A DNA stretch of 64,000 nucleotides from Paralichthys olivaceus (Eukaryota > Chordata > Actinopteri > Pleuronectiformes > Paralichthyidae), in assembly GCF_024713975.1 (NCBI RefSeq), contig NC_091098.1, positions 24,730,816-24,794,815 of the forward strand, given 5' to 3'. The position numbers were made by a program, and so were the translations under genes. The notes under the pieces were generated by a model. That model had not been told where the DNA came from and did not search any database. It saw only the letters and a list, made by a program, of their open reading frames with translations. Shown in pieces: positions 1-13,100 of this stretch (its first letter is position 1; each line of letters starts with the position of its first letter).

Positions 1-3000
1 TGAATATTTTTTAAAAAAGAATGCGTCCTACTGTTCGGCAGCAGTTGGACGTCCTCAGCTTCCTGCGACATGCCGCCAGACTGAGAGCGACCCAGTCCGA
101 TGGAGTAACCTTTGTTCTTCCTGCTCCCCGAGCGAGAGCTGGAGTGTGAGCCCTTCTTCAGACCTTCAGCTGAAAGCAAAAATTCAATTCTCAGACTGAA
201 ATAACCGTTCAGTCAAACCCCAACTGAGACACAAACCAAATGGGAAAAGTCAGAGAGATATTCTTGTGATCACAGATGTCTCCTTTCTGCTCCAAATGAT
301 GAAATTCAGCCCACAGCAAAACCAACATTTAAATCTCATATTTTACTTTGCCCAGCTCGTCTTCAATTAATATTTATCTAGACTCAAATTAAACACGGGG
401 TCGCGTCAGGCAAACATTTTATCTTTCTGGGCAAACGTCAGACATCTATGAGATCATGAGGGAATAACCCACAGCTGGATAACTGCTGAAGACATATTCA
501 CTTTCACACACAGACACTGTTTCTAGAGATGGACGACATGACAGCTCCACAAAAGTGAAGCTAAATCATCTAGATTGCCCCCTGGTGGTTGGTTGCGGTA
601 TAGCTCACAAACACTGCCTCCTTCATGTTAGCGGATGGGACAGGCCAATATTTTTAGCCGTATTTTTGAAGAACGGGAGGAAGAGATGATGTGTCGTCCA
701 TCTTTATTTCCAGCCTATGGTCTCATTCTACAAATTCAACTCTCAGCAAGAGAGTAAATACGCAAAAAACTATTCCTTTCATAAGATACTAACTTTACAG
801 ACACGACGGCACATTACAAAATTCTAATTTACACACCAAACTGGTTTATAACTGCTTAACTACAAATGAAAGATACGTTAAAACAGAGAGACGTTTTTGC
901 AGGTTATGTTCAGTGGCACTTAAACGTTCAAACAATGAGTTTTATCTGACTTACCAGGGTTTAAGTGTTCAATGCACGTCTGTAAATACTCGTTAGTGTC
1001 CAGGTCGATGGGAACAAACGCTGTGTATTTGCTCAGTATATTGCAGGCTTTGCTGGTGTGAATAGCATAATGCTGGTACTTCCTGCCAGAGCCTGTGAAT
1101 TACAATAAATGATTATGTAACATCAGACTTTGCTTTATTCTTTTGAATAACATCATTGCATCACATGACGTATACATAACCTTTACACAAATTAAATGAA
1201 CAGTGTGACATGAGAAGATAAATGTCACTCTCATATGTTTTTATTTAATATAAAGATACAGGTTAGTGTCACAATGACGTTAACGAGTCTTGTGTGATAT
1301 ATGAGAGTGTCATCAATGTTCTCATGTAACTCTAAAATAATACAATTATGATGAAACTGCTCCTTTAAGTTTTTATACAATTTCAACTCTTATGTTAAAC
1401 AAGCAGATAAGAGATAACAGCAAAATATAAGAAAGATAAAAATGTAATTTCTCATTTTCTACTCCTGTTCCTTCATAATAATTTCACCCCCCAGATCTCC
1501 CTCCGAACACTTCCCCACAGATCTCACCGTGCTCGATCTCACACTCCTTATCCGCCATGTGCTCGAAGTCGTGTATGATGGAGTGTCCGGCCAGGTGGTG
1601 GAAGGTCTCGTTCCACAGCTCCTCGTGAACCTTTTCCTCGCGTTCCCGCCCGTTCAGGTACGGCTCGATGTCGAACAACACCTCCCACTTCATGGGTTTG
1701 CCGCACAGCAGCCCGGACACCACGGCCTTGCAGTCGGCTCTGTGGTGGTTGGCGGCGCCCAGATGTGAAATGTGCGTCTCCTGTGGTGTTTCTGCTTGAC
1801 ACAACTGGTGCCCATACCCGTCTGAAACGTCACAGGAACAAGATTCAATTCCTTCATTTTTTAAGACATTGTTTTCAGAGCTTCTTATCTACGACTGGAT
1901 TTGAATTCATCTGACAAGATGCATTTCAAAGGGGCTTGAAACAGACAGAACTAAAAGCTGCAGACGGGCGATGCATTCCCTGTTTATACCCAAATCCAGC
2001 TTTGCTAAGTTTGTTAGCTATGTTGTTATAATGCCGTTTATAATGATGTCATATAACACAAGATGATTAATATAATTAACCTTTAGATCGTGTCTCTAAT
2101 CTTATTGGTTGCAAAAGATCTATTACACTATATGACATCATTCTGTGACTTCATGGTGATGTCACGATGACGTCATTACTCCCATATGATCATAAATTAT
2201 CATCATATTGTTTATTTGCTGTGCACGACGTAATGTCCTTCCTTCCTCATGACGTAACTTATCATATGACATTTATAGATTGTTATGATCAAGATAAGCT
2301 TAATAGGTCGCGCCATTATTTGCGGAGATGTCTGTCAAATGTGTTTTTCTCTGACTTTACTTTTGTTTACCTTGACCTGTAACCGATCAGCTCCCAAAAG
2401 CTAATCATCTGGAGATAAACTCACAACTAATAATCCAAGTTTGGTAAAAATCTGTCGTACATTGTTGAGTTATTTGGGAAACACACACAAACACACGGGG
2501 GGAAAACATTTCCCTGCTTCCAGCCGTGCTGGCAGACAGGGTTATAAATCCATTGTGATGGTTTCGGTTTGAATCAAAAGTTAAATTTATTGCCTCAGTT
2601 CCTCTTTTGTTACTTTCAAAGCAGCTTCTGATTAAAACCATCTGCTGATTCATGTTACACCATTTGAAAAGAACAGTTCTGGGAACTGTCCTCTTTCTTT
2701 GTGATATTTCAATGAGGTGATCAATACCACTCCTTTGTCCGTCCATTAAATATGAAGCTACAGACAGAAGCCACTTAGCTTATTATAGAGCAATTCCAAT
2801 CAATGTCAGTTTGAGTTTTGAGCATCAATGCAACTTATAACTACTATGATTTTATGATCAACTCCCTTTATGATAAAGATCCTTAACGTGCTGAATATAT
2901 TCAGGCAAAGCTATTTTTTTTAAAAAGGCAACTTCTTCAAATGTTTATGACTTAAAAAACATCTGGACATAATTCATATGAAATATAATCTCCAAAATGT

Positions 3001-4111
3001 GAGAAACCACAACATTCCCATTATTTTCCAGATTTGTCATAAAGAGGGAAATAAATCAGTTTTAAATTATTTCTTGCTTCATTTTGTCCGTTCTTTTTGT
3101 CTCCAGATTCACAGACACACGCTGCGGTTGATAGCATTATGTAATTATCTCCGTTCAGTCGAGATTCCATATCAGCTCTGTATAACATGATATCTGTAAT
3201 AGCTCTACGCCCTCAATTTCGGATGTTAGGCAGCAGTGGGAAATTGACCTGAGTGAGGAGCTGAGTAATGACCGTTGGGAGGTTTCCCTGAATAACACAC
3301 AGACAGACATGGATCTTCGTATAGAGCCCGGTGGCCCCTTACCTAAAACCTGCAGCACATTTCCACATGTTTTATTCCTGCTTTAACCTTGTCACACTCT
3401 GGTGCAGTACATGTGATGCTTGCATAGATATATTTCGAGGTATACTCTCTCCTAATCCCTCGTGCCCCAGAGGTTTGCTCTTTAAAAGGCAAAGCTCAAG
3501 TGGTTTTAAGGTTTACCCCCTTAATTGCAGGAGCAACAGACTCACAAGATGCTAAAACCGTCCCCTGATATCAATTCATTCATTAAATTCAAATACAAAC
3601 AACAATTTATGAGGATCTGTGTTTAAAGTCATTTTGTGATACTCAGGACGACATTGGATGCAACTTGCTTTGAGGATTCTCTATCGGGGAACATAAAAAT
3701 GTGCTTCGTGTAGCTGGCGGTGGATTGTTGTGGGCGGGGGGGGATTATATGAAACTTGTGTGCACTTGGAGATTCTCTCTTAATCAAATAAGACCGTTAA
3801 AATGTTAAAAAACTAAAATATATATATATAAATCATCTTTAGAATGTTTCATTGCATCAATTTTAAAGAATTCAAGATTCTTTATTGTCATTGATCTGTG
3901 GAGAATAATACAATGAAGCTGTAATAACCCTGAGATTTAGAAGATGCTATAAAATAATAGAAAAATAAATAAAGAGAACACTAGACAACTAGACTGGCAC
4001 TCAGTATAATGCATCGCTCTGCCACAGCCCAACCACATCTAAATTCACTAGAGCTGCACCACATGGCAGAAAGACAGACGGGCAGATAGATAGATAGATA
4101 GATAGATAGAC

Positions 4112-4142
<31 letters not shown>

Positions 4143-4159
4143 CAGACAGATAGATAGAC

Positions 4160-4190
<31 letters not shown>

Positions 4191-7100
4191 CAGAGATAGT
4201 GAATACATGAATACAGTTTGGTTTGTGGCTTCACCTGTATCTCCGCCGCTGCCGACAGATGGGCTGTCGGTGGAGGATCTAGATGCATCCTCCCCAGCGG
4301 TGTTTTGAGCTGCTGGCAGCAAACCGCTGGGCAGAGGATTGTCTTGGGGCTGCAGATGGAAATGAGGCTCGGAGTCGGCTTCCTGCTGCAGAAGCGGCGG
4401 CTCCTGCTGAGGAAGCGGCCGATGGCAGATGGCAGGACGCCCTCTGGAAGATGTGGCGCACAGACTCGCCAACTGTGGCTGAAAACACGAAATGATTTTT
4501 TTTTTTCAGTTGAAAACACCCTGGTCCTATCACGGATTTTAATTACACACGAAACCTCATCTGCTGAATTTATTTTAATCCAGTCAATTTCTACAAAATG
4601 TCAGGATAAAATTATGAAGTGATGACATTTTATATCCAAAAGGCAATTTCTATTTCTATTTGTGTAAAAATAAGATTACTGTTTGCTCCAGAGAATTAGA
4701 TTTGGATTGATTAGGCGTGGCATGAGGGCAAAGAATCCTCAGCTGTGTTTTACAAAGAGAGGATATAATTTCTCCACAGCCTGCTGAATTCTGTTTAATT
4801 ATATTAGGAAGCGACCTGAGAAATATTTAGACTTAATTATAATTCATGGATTTTGTGCTTCATTACTGAAGAGAGCACATTAGCTTGTTCTTGGTTAGTC
4901 ACCAGTGCAGACAAGGGTCGGGTCTCTGTTTAATTTGTCAGTACAGTCTGAATACAAATTTAATTTTTCCAAATACAAAATTAGATTCTGCTGCCGGATG
5001 GAGACTTGTGTAATGAGTGTGTGATTCAACATACACAGCACATGCTTTATTATTATCGTGATGGTTCATGAAATCTCAGTCTGGGAAAAAAACCCACAAA
5101 TTAAATCAGAAATAATTATTGAGCCCTTTTAGAAACTAGACCTGAGCTACGACGTGGATCACACCTGGTAGTCTTTCTTCCACTGCGCCTCGTGCTCTGG
5201 ACTCATCTGACCGATCAGCTCCTGGACCTTTGCTCTCCTCAGTGGATTCTTGGCGACCACGGAGCTGGGGTCGCTGGGAGTGAAGACCTTCTTCGCTGGG
5301 TTGTAGTCTATTATCTGGTTGGTGCTGTACGCCCGCCTTCTCGGTGACGTCTTATCCAACCCTGAGGTTTATTTCAAAACACCAACTATATTACATCCAT
5401 CCACTGAAAGATAAACATTGAGTGCCGCCCTGAAGACTTGAAAATAGAGATTGAGGAATAAACTCGATTCATTTCATCATTGACATCTATAGAAACTGAC
5501 TTGTCCTCTGGTTGCCATTCGAGAGAATGCAGGTTTCCAGGCACTTCCTCATTGGCTTCACTTTCCAGACCTGGAGTCTCAGGTGCATTTTTATAAGCAG
5601 TAAATAGGAGGTTCTTACCCGAGGTGTCTTGTTCCGTGGTGACAGGGCTGCCGTCCGTCATGGAGTCCTGGTAGGAGTCATACAGAGGCGCCTCCCTGTC
5701 CACACTCGTCCTCACCGGGTCCTCCTCTTGAGAGTGGAAGAACACGGAGCTGGCTGACTCAGTGGAGCGCATCATGCTGTATCGCCTCCTCTTATCCTGA
5801 TGTGAGACACATCCAAGACAAGTGGCTCAGTTCTAAAACCTTTTACATGGAGTGATTAAGAAGCTTCTGCTCAGTTGAGCTCAGCCAGGGGCCGACCGGG
5901 ACAATGACTCAGGCCGATAATTATATAGGCTCACCATCTTTTCAATGACGTCATCTTTGTCAGGTGCCATAAGAATGTCCTTCTCTGATGCCACAACCAA
6001 AACAGTGAAAATAAGATATTTCCAAGGGCTTTTACTTTGAAATTCCACATCAGATCGTCCTGATATTGTCAGAGTGAGACTTTAATCCCCTCAGAACTTG
6101 TGTGGAAAACAAATCTAACGTCCATAATATGATGATTATAAATACTTTCAGTAAACCGAATACGCTCGACTGAGTCGGGTCGTCTGACCCTGTGTCTCGG
6201 AGTGAGGCACTCCTGCTCCGTGTGAGGGTCACTCCACTGACCTGGTCCCTTCCTGGGGAACATGTTGATTACTTTGCAGTATTGAGCTGCATCTGAGAAA
6301 AGACATTTCTCTTCTTAATTCTCTCCTTCTCTGCTCCACCGTTTCCTTTTCTTCTGACCTCGAACTTCCATTTCACCGGTGATGTTGTATAATGTTATCA
6401 GAAGTGCGTGCATGGCTGCTGCAACAATTTAAAAGAGCGGAGCTGTAATATCTTAGGTTGCGGAGATGATGATGATGCTCTCTATATTATTGCTTGTCAT
6501 ATCCTGACGGGCAGTCCGCCACTGAGCTCATGCCCTTTCATCTCCACCGGGATTTACTTCAAACCCATTTCAGAGGAAACAGAAAAGTGTTTTCTAGTGA
6601 AGTCACTGAAGTAAACATAAAACCACAGGGTGTGATTTGAGGTTCATCTGCTGGAACATTCACAACACAGAAAATCACAGTCATCCCACAGTCATTAATC
6701 ACTTCTCAGCGAGGATCGTCCACTTACAGACTTGGGGTTGACGTGGTAACGGGTGGTGTCACAAACCACGCTGTATCCGATCAGACTGTCCCCAGGAAAC
6801 AGGAATGTGTTTCCCACAGGAGACAGCAGCACTTCTTTAGTCTCGGGGAAGAGCCATTCGATGGAAATGTCACTGAGCACTGGAGACATGGTTTTCTTCA
6901 GCGACTTTATCAACTGTGGAGGAATAAAAACACATACTTTCAGATATAAAACCCAGCTTCCTTCATGACGATATCTGATTTCCTAATTGGTATCAGCAGC
7001 AGACGCTGCATAATGGCTCTTCAGTGGTCCCTCAGAATAGCTCACCGTCGTCAGGAGCGATACGCAAAGCTGGAAATTAGTACCTTGGGTTGCAGCCTCT

Positions 7101-10100
7101 CGCCCTCCGCCAGGAACTCTGCCGTCCCTTTTGAAACCATCGCCAGCCCCTGAACCAGCCTCCTGCAAGCATTCTGCCCAATGCCGAACGTAAAGCATCT
7201 GCACAGACAAACACGGCAGCTCAGGATGTGTGTAACACTGCACATTTTACAGCAGTGATTTGATTTATTTCATTTTATGTGATTGTTTTAGCTGCACATT
7301 CTTTGCACATAGTTATTACCTGGTATGTGAAGGCCTGCAGTGACACTGTGGAAGGTTTAATACCTGTACCTCTATGTGTGTGTGTGTGTCTCCCACTTCA
7401 AGGTACGTACAATTTTGGTCATACAAGTTTTTTTAATGTTAGCTGTTCTTAGATATTGTGTTTGTAAGTTCATCGATTAAAAGTTGAAGTATCTTACGTG
7501 AACCTATTTCTTTTATTTGTGTAGATGTAAAAACCGACCGGAGGATTTGTTGTTTGTTTGCTTTGTCAGGATAAACGGAGACAGATTTTTTTAAAGAGAT
7601 GCAATGGAGATATATAGAAGTTCATTTAACAAATATAGCCTGGGGATCTCTGGAGAGAGGTTGGAGGGTTTTGCTTTATTTCCTCATTTTAATTCCGCTG
7701 TTTGCAGAAGAACGACCTGGCTAATTTCATTGCACCAGCATCGTCTCTTGGAATTTTTAATGAGGTCGAGGGCAGATTTAAAAGCGCAAATGTCCCTACC
7801 TACATACTTAAACACCCAACATGGATTTTTTTCGCAAACCAGAGATTCACCATTGTTTGATCTTGTCTCTGATTGGAAGCCTGGCGTGATAATGACCTGG
7901 GAAGCTTCGGCGAATGGGCTGAGCTCTGTGCACCAATCGTCTGGGGGCAGGCAGCCATTAAAAGGGGGAATACAAAAGTCAATTATTTCCAGAGTGACTC
8001 AGGAGAGGGCTTCACAGTGTGAGATCCAAAGCAAACTGCAAAGAGGAATGATTTCCCCGTGTGCCGCAGATCTGCGGCGCCACCGGTGCTCGCTCTCAGC
8101 TGACAGCTGCTGTTCACATTGTGCGGGGAGCGTTCACACGTGCTTATTCCGTTGTGTCGTTTTAATCTAAAACTGAGCCCGCACAAATGTCGGCACTCTG
8201 ACAGATTCCTTGTAGTGATATATAATGTTTGACTCTGACACAACATAAGCTGTATGATTTCATTTTGAAAGGATTATGGCTCCATAACCAGGTGTTGCAT
8301 TTAAGTCCCTGACAATCCCTGGATGTGAGACTTGTGTTATCGGTGAGCTCAGCTTTTGCTATTTGCATAATGACTATAAACAAAAGAGGAATGTATTATC
8401 ATTTCTCTGTCTGTGCCATTACTGTGACAGTGCTTTCTAATAAGCTTCCATTTGATTTATTTAATCTTAACTCCGGGACCTTATAGAAACATACTCATTG
8501 AACGTATGTGTAGATAAAAATCATAATAATTAGCTCCTTTTAGCAGTTTATGTTTTCAGCCCTGTCCATTAGTTTGTTGGTTTTTGTGTTTGTAAGCAAG
8601 ATAATGCAAAAATAACTGACAGGACTTCAGGCTGCAGTACGGGGTCGCTGGAAGGACGCATTCACTTCCTGTGCGGATCTGGATCAACTTTTCAAACGTT
8701 CCCTTGATTTCTCGGGGAATAATTCATTGATCTTGATGCTGAAAAAAAGGCGTATTTAACAAAACTGATGTCTATGAGAGTGTGAAAAGTGATGCAGCTT
8801 GAATGACCTGAAAGGTGGCTGTTGGGTGAAGGTATGTGCTCGACTGAGTTCCCCTTTTTTAGTTCTGCAATGTTGTCTTTGTTGTCTCAAACATTCAGCA
8901 CGATGGCTAAATGTGAAAACACTTGCCTGAGGTAGCGTGCGTGTCTGCGGACCAGCTCCATCACTTTGCCTGTGTTGCTGACGGCCCCGTCGGTGAGCAG
9001 GAACAGCAGGCGTGGGTGTCCGCTGAACATCGGCTGTCTCAGGATCCAGTTGAGTGGCGCCAAGATGTTGGTCCCCCCCATGTCGGCTCTGATCTTCCTG
9101 ACGTACTCACAGGCCAGGGACACGACCTCCTGGGTGTATCGTGGTGCGGGGGCGAACATGAAGAGAAAATTCACAGATCACAACAGAGCAACTAAAATAG
9201 AAAAATGCTACACACACTATCTCTCTGTGACTCGCATATGGTAATTAGTCTGTGTTTATATAGCGCTTTTCTGGTCTTACAGTCTTACAGTGCAGTTCAC
9301 ACACATTCATACAGTGCATCCGTGGAAAGCAATTTTTCTATTTCACTATGATCGTGCCCAAGGATACTTCGGCAGATGGGGAAGATATTCTGGTCAGAGG
9401 ACGAGAACCGTTCATCTTATCGGCTGTGAAGGGTCCAGGGAAGTGCAGGGTTGACTTTGATGTGATGTGGACGTGTGACGCATTCAATATTAATTAACTA
9501 ATTAATATTCTCAAACTTTTGAAAAGCAGCTTTCAGTGCCTGCTGTTTTTAAAAGCTTTGCCAAAAAGCAGTAAGCTACAACTTGACGAGTAAACAGACA
9601 GTGAACATGTGTCAGCTCACGTGTCGGTGCAGCACAGAGCTCCTTTACCTCCTCATAGTGCTGGCTGGTTGTGAACAGTGATTTGAACGTCGAACCGAAG
9701 CCAATGATGTTGAAAAGGCAGCCGGGCACGAGGCTCTTGAGAATCACCACCATGGCGTCCTGAGAAAGAGACGAAGAACACGTCCAGAGAACAGAGAAGA
9801 ACAGAGGCTGTGAAATTCTGACATTCTTACAGAGGAAACTAACTCCTCTGCTCATTAGGTGCCTCATGTCATGTTGGAGTATTTGATCATCGTCACTGCA
9901 GTAGAACTACGTGTGCTGATGGAAGCATGATGTTCTGCTGTCATCACTGCACAGCAGATTCTCTCCGGGAGCTGAGTGAGTGTAGAGAGAGGGTAATTCT
10001 GTAGCATTACATCCATCACTGTCTCCTCTACAGCAGTTTCCAGAAGAATAACACTCGTCTCAACCTTTTTACGTTTTAAGAAGAAGAAGAGCAGAGAGAT

Positions 10101-13100
10101 CACATCAGCCAGACAATCAAGAATAAAGCAATTCAGGCACATTAAGAAAGAAAAGAATGATCATTTAATGCTCTAGCTATTCTGTGAGATTCCCTGAAAG
10201 ATCGGTGGTATCTGGAATAGCTCTCAGTAGACTGCGTAGCTCTGCGATGGCCCAACAGGCCCCTTAAATTAATTCACAAAAACAATGCAGATCATATCTA
10301 TCAAACCATAATGTGGAAGAGTGGATAAAGACAAAACAAGATTATAAAATATTTATATTTGTTTTGGGATCTGCACCAAACTGTGCACAATCATGAAAAT
10401 GACCCAAAAAAACCTCTTAATGTTAAAGGAAGTTATAAATATTATCTGGAAACTTCAAGGGTTCAGTTGAAAAGTATTTGCGTAAACTTCCTTGTTAGAA
10501 GAACTAAAAGGGCAGCTCATACCTCCACCAAGGTTAACGCCACGTGTCATCATCGTCATGAAGAAGATAGAAACAAACATTTGTTTTTCAAATCAATGTT
10601 TCAAGTTCACCCAGCAGCATAACTTTAGATGTGTGGTGCGTCTGCAAAACATCAGCGAAACAGAAAAGACTCATTTGATTTAAAGCCAGAGCAGGTCACC
10701 ATTGATTGGAGCTGGTTTGGTAGTTCTCGTGTGATCCCGCTGATAAACAAACCAACAAACAAATGGAATACGGGGTGAAAACGTAACCCTCTTTGGTGCT
10801 GGGAAATATTCGGCACATCACCAGCGTCGGGCTCATCCTGGCGCTAAGCCCAGAATCGTTAGTACGAGAGACACATCCGATATAAAAGCCTGAGTCAGAA
10901 ACAAACGTCAGCGTCACATCACGGGGTCGATGCACACGCAGACAAACACTCACAAACATGTTACATCACATGTGAGGCGTGAATGTAGGTGTGGAATAAA
11001 CCTCACATGAGCTCTGATAGAATGTCGAAGCCTCGGTAGCAGCTGAGATGTTTGGTGAACCGTGAGTGATTTGTCTGATCAATAGTCTTGTGTACATGCC
11101 CTTCACACAGTTGGCTAACCACGTCTATAATCTGTCCAGACTGAGTGTTCGCTTTGGCTACGAGCCCAGAAAGCAATTATACAGCCTCTCATTCAGCCTC
11201 TCTCCTGTCGTATCATATTCGTCATGTGTTTTCTGTTTAATCGCTTTAAAAACATGTTGATTTTTTTTTTTTTACGTGTTTGGTTTTTGAAACATTTCAA
11301 GTTTGATGTTTAATCCGAAAATATCCATCTTTAAACTGCTGCTCGTGTGCGATATATATTACAATTTATATGTAAATCAGTGTCCGCCTCAATGGATCTG
11401 CATCCATATGAGAAGTAATAACACACACACACACACACACTGAGATTAAAATACCTTCACGCGGTTGATGTTGACCCCGCTCATGCTGCCGCTGCGGTCG
11501 ATGAGGAAGATGAATTCGCCGTGCACCTTCCTCAGGTCGGAGCTGATGGACTTGAGGTCAGGACAAAAGTTCAGCATGACCACAGGGTTGTGGAGAATGT
11601 CCTTATGGAGCCGCCTGTGAATGATATCCACCTGTGAGGACGCAGGAACCAGAGGAAAAAAGCATGAACTTTAGAGGATTTGAATTAACGGGGAGTTCTC
11701 TGAATTCGAGCAGGCTTTAATTTAACACTTAAGGAAGCCAAAAGATAAAAGAGGCAAGCGACCGGGGCGACAGACGGAGCATATCAATTATTGTAGATGT
11801 GCAGGAAATTCTAGGGAAAGACTGTGGTGAGCCTTTGGAGTGTTTCCATAGAAACCTGTTTTTATGGCCAAGTGCTCTCGCTCCTTCTCCTGTTTAGGTC
11901 TGTTGGTCACTTAACAACCTCATCACCGCCGAGATGGAGACACACAAGTCTCTGAAGTAAAGGAAACAAAGCCCTTCGGCCGGGCAGCTCGAAAAATAAT
12001 AATACAGATGTTTGCACTGGACTGGAACTGGTGCGGATTCCTTTTCCGTAAATGGGCTTTGAAAAATTGATTTGGGCAGGTGGCAATTATTTGGGTTGTA
12101 TAAAGGCAGTTTCCAACATCAGAGAGGTTATAGGCTTTTTTTGTACACAGCCCTCATCTGACGTGGGAGTCACTTACACTTTACATGTATATGATAACAT
12201 GGAGAAACCAAAGAGGCGCTATTAAACTGCAGAACTTGCCAATGAATCATCATATTTCATGTTTTCCTCAGTATCTTAATTATCCAACAGTCAATGCAAT
12301 GGAAACAGAAACTGCTAACAGCTATTGTGGTCGGAAGTTATGTTCCTATTCATTTTAATGAGTTTCAATGAGACATTTATTTATTCGGTTATAGCTCACG
12401 ACAATTGTTCCAGACGCAGTTCGGTGCTGATAAGACGGAGAAAGGTCGACAGTCAATGATGATGTAATGTTACTTTGGATCACGGCGGGTTGTTTGTGAA
12501 ACACTTTGGATTTTATTAATTGAAATCCTCTTCACGTCTCGATAGCCATCAATAGTCGAAATTAAGTTTTAATCGTAATTAACTATTTAGTTTTTATTGT
12601 TGATCCCTTGGTGTGTCTGCACAATAAACAGAGTACCCCCCCCCCCCACACATGTTTTACCTAGTATCCCTGTACATGTGACAAATAAATCAAATCATCT
12701 TTCTTTTTTTCTAACCCGTCTATGGATCAAATAACTCTTTATCTGAAACGTTCTCTTTATCTTTGCAGATTTCCCCAAAAAAATATTCAGCTCACTGTAT
12801 TTCACAAAATAGCTTAATCAAGGACATTGTCATTTTGAAACCAGAGACTACACTTGTGTTTGATTCCCTCATATTTCAAGATAGAACAAAATAACGTGAC
12901 ACTGTCATCGCACTTTCAAAACGATGGTGTTTGGTTCAGGGAACTGTTCAGGATACCGCGCTGTCGTGTGCTCTTCACCCCCCCCCCCCCCTCCTCAAAG
13001 TGATACTGCTGCGACATCATTGTCCTCGATTCAGGTAAATGACATCGATGACACACTCACTTTCCTCTCGTTGCTGGAGTCCTTCTTAGTGGCCTTGATG

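Noticed and set aside
4001..4519. Long minus-strand frames with SIYLSIYLS repeats
   Set aside because: They are translations of the GATA microsatellite fused to a neighbouring vwa5b1 exon; only 4235-4478 is supported as coding.
7604..8170. 188-codon plus-strand open frame considered as a gene
   Set aside because: No recognisable domain, no convincing splice or start context, and it lies within a vwa5b1 intron. Kept only as a candidate noncoding element.
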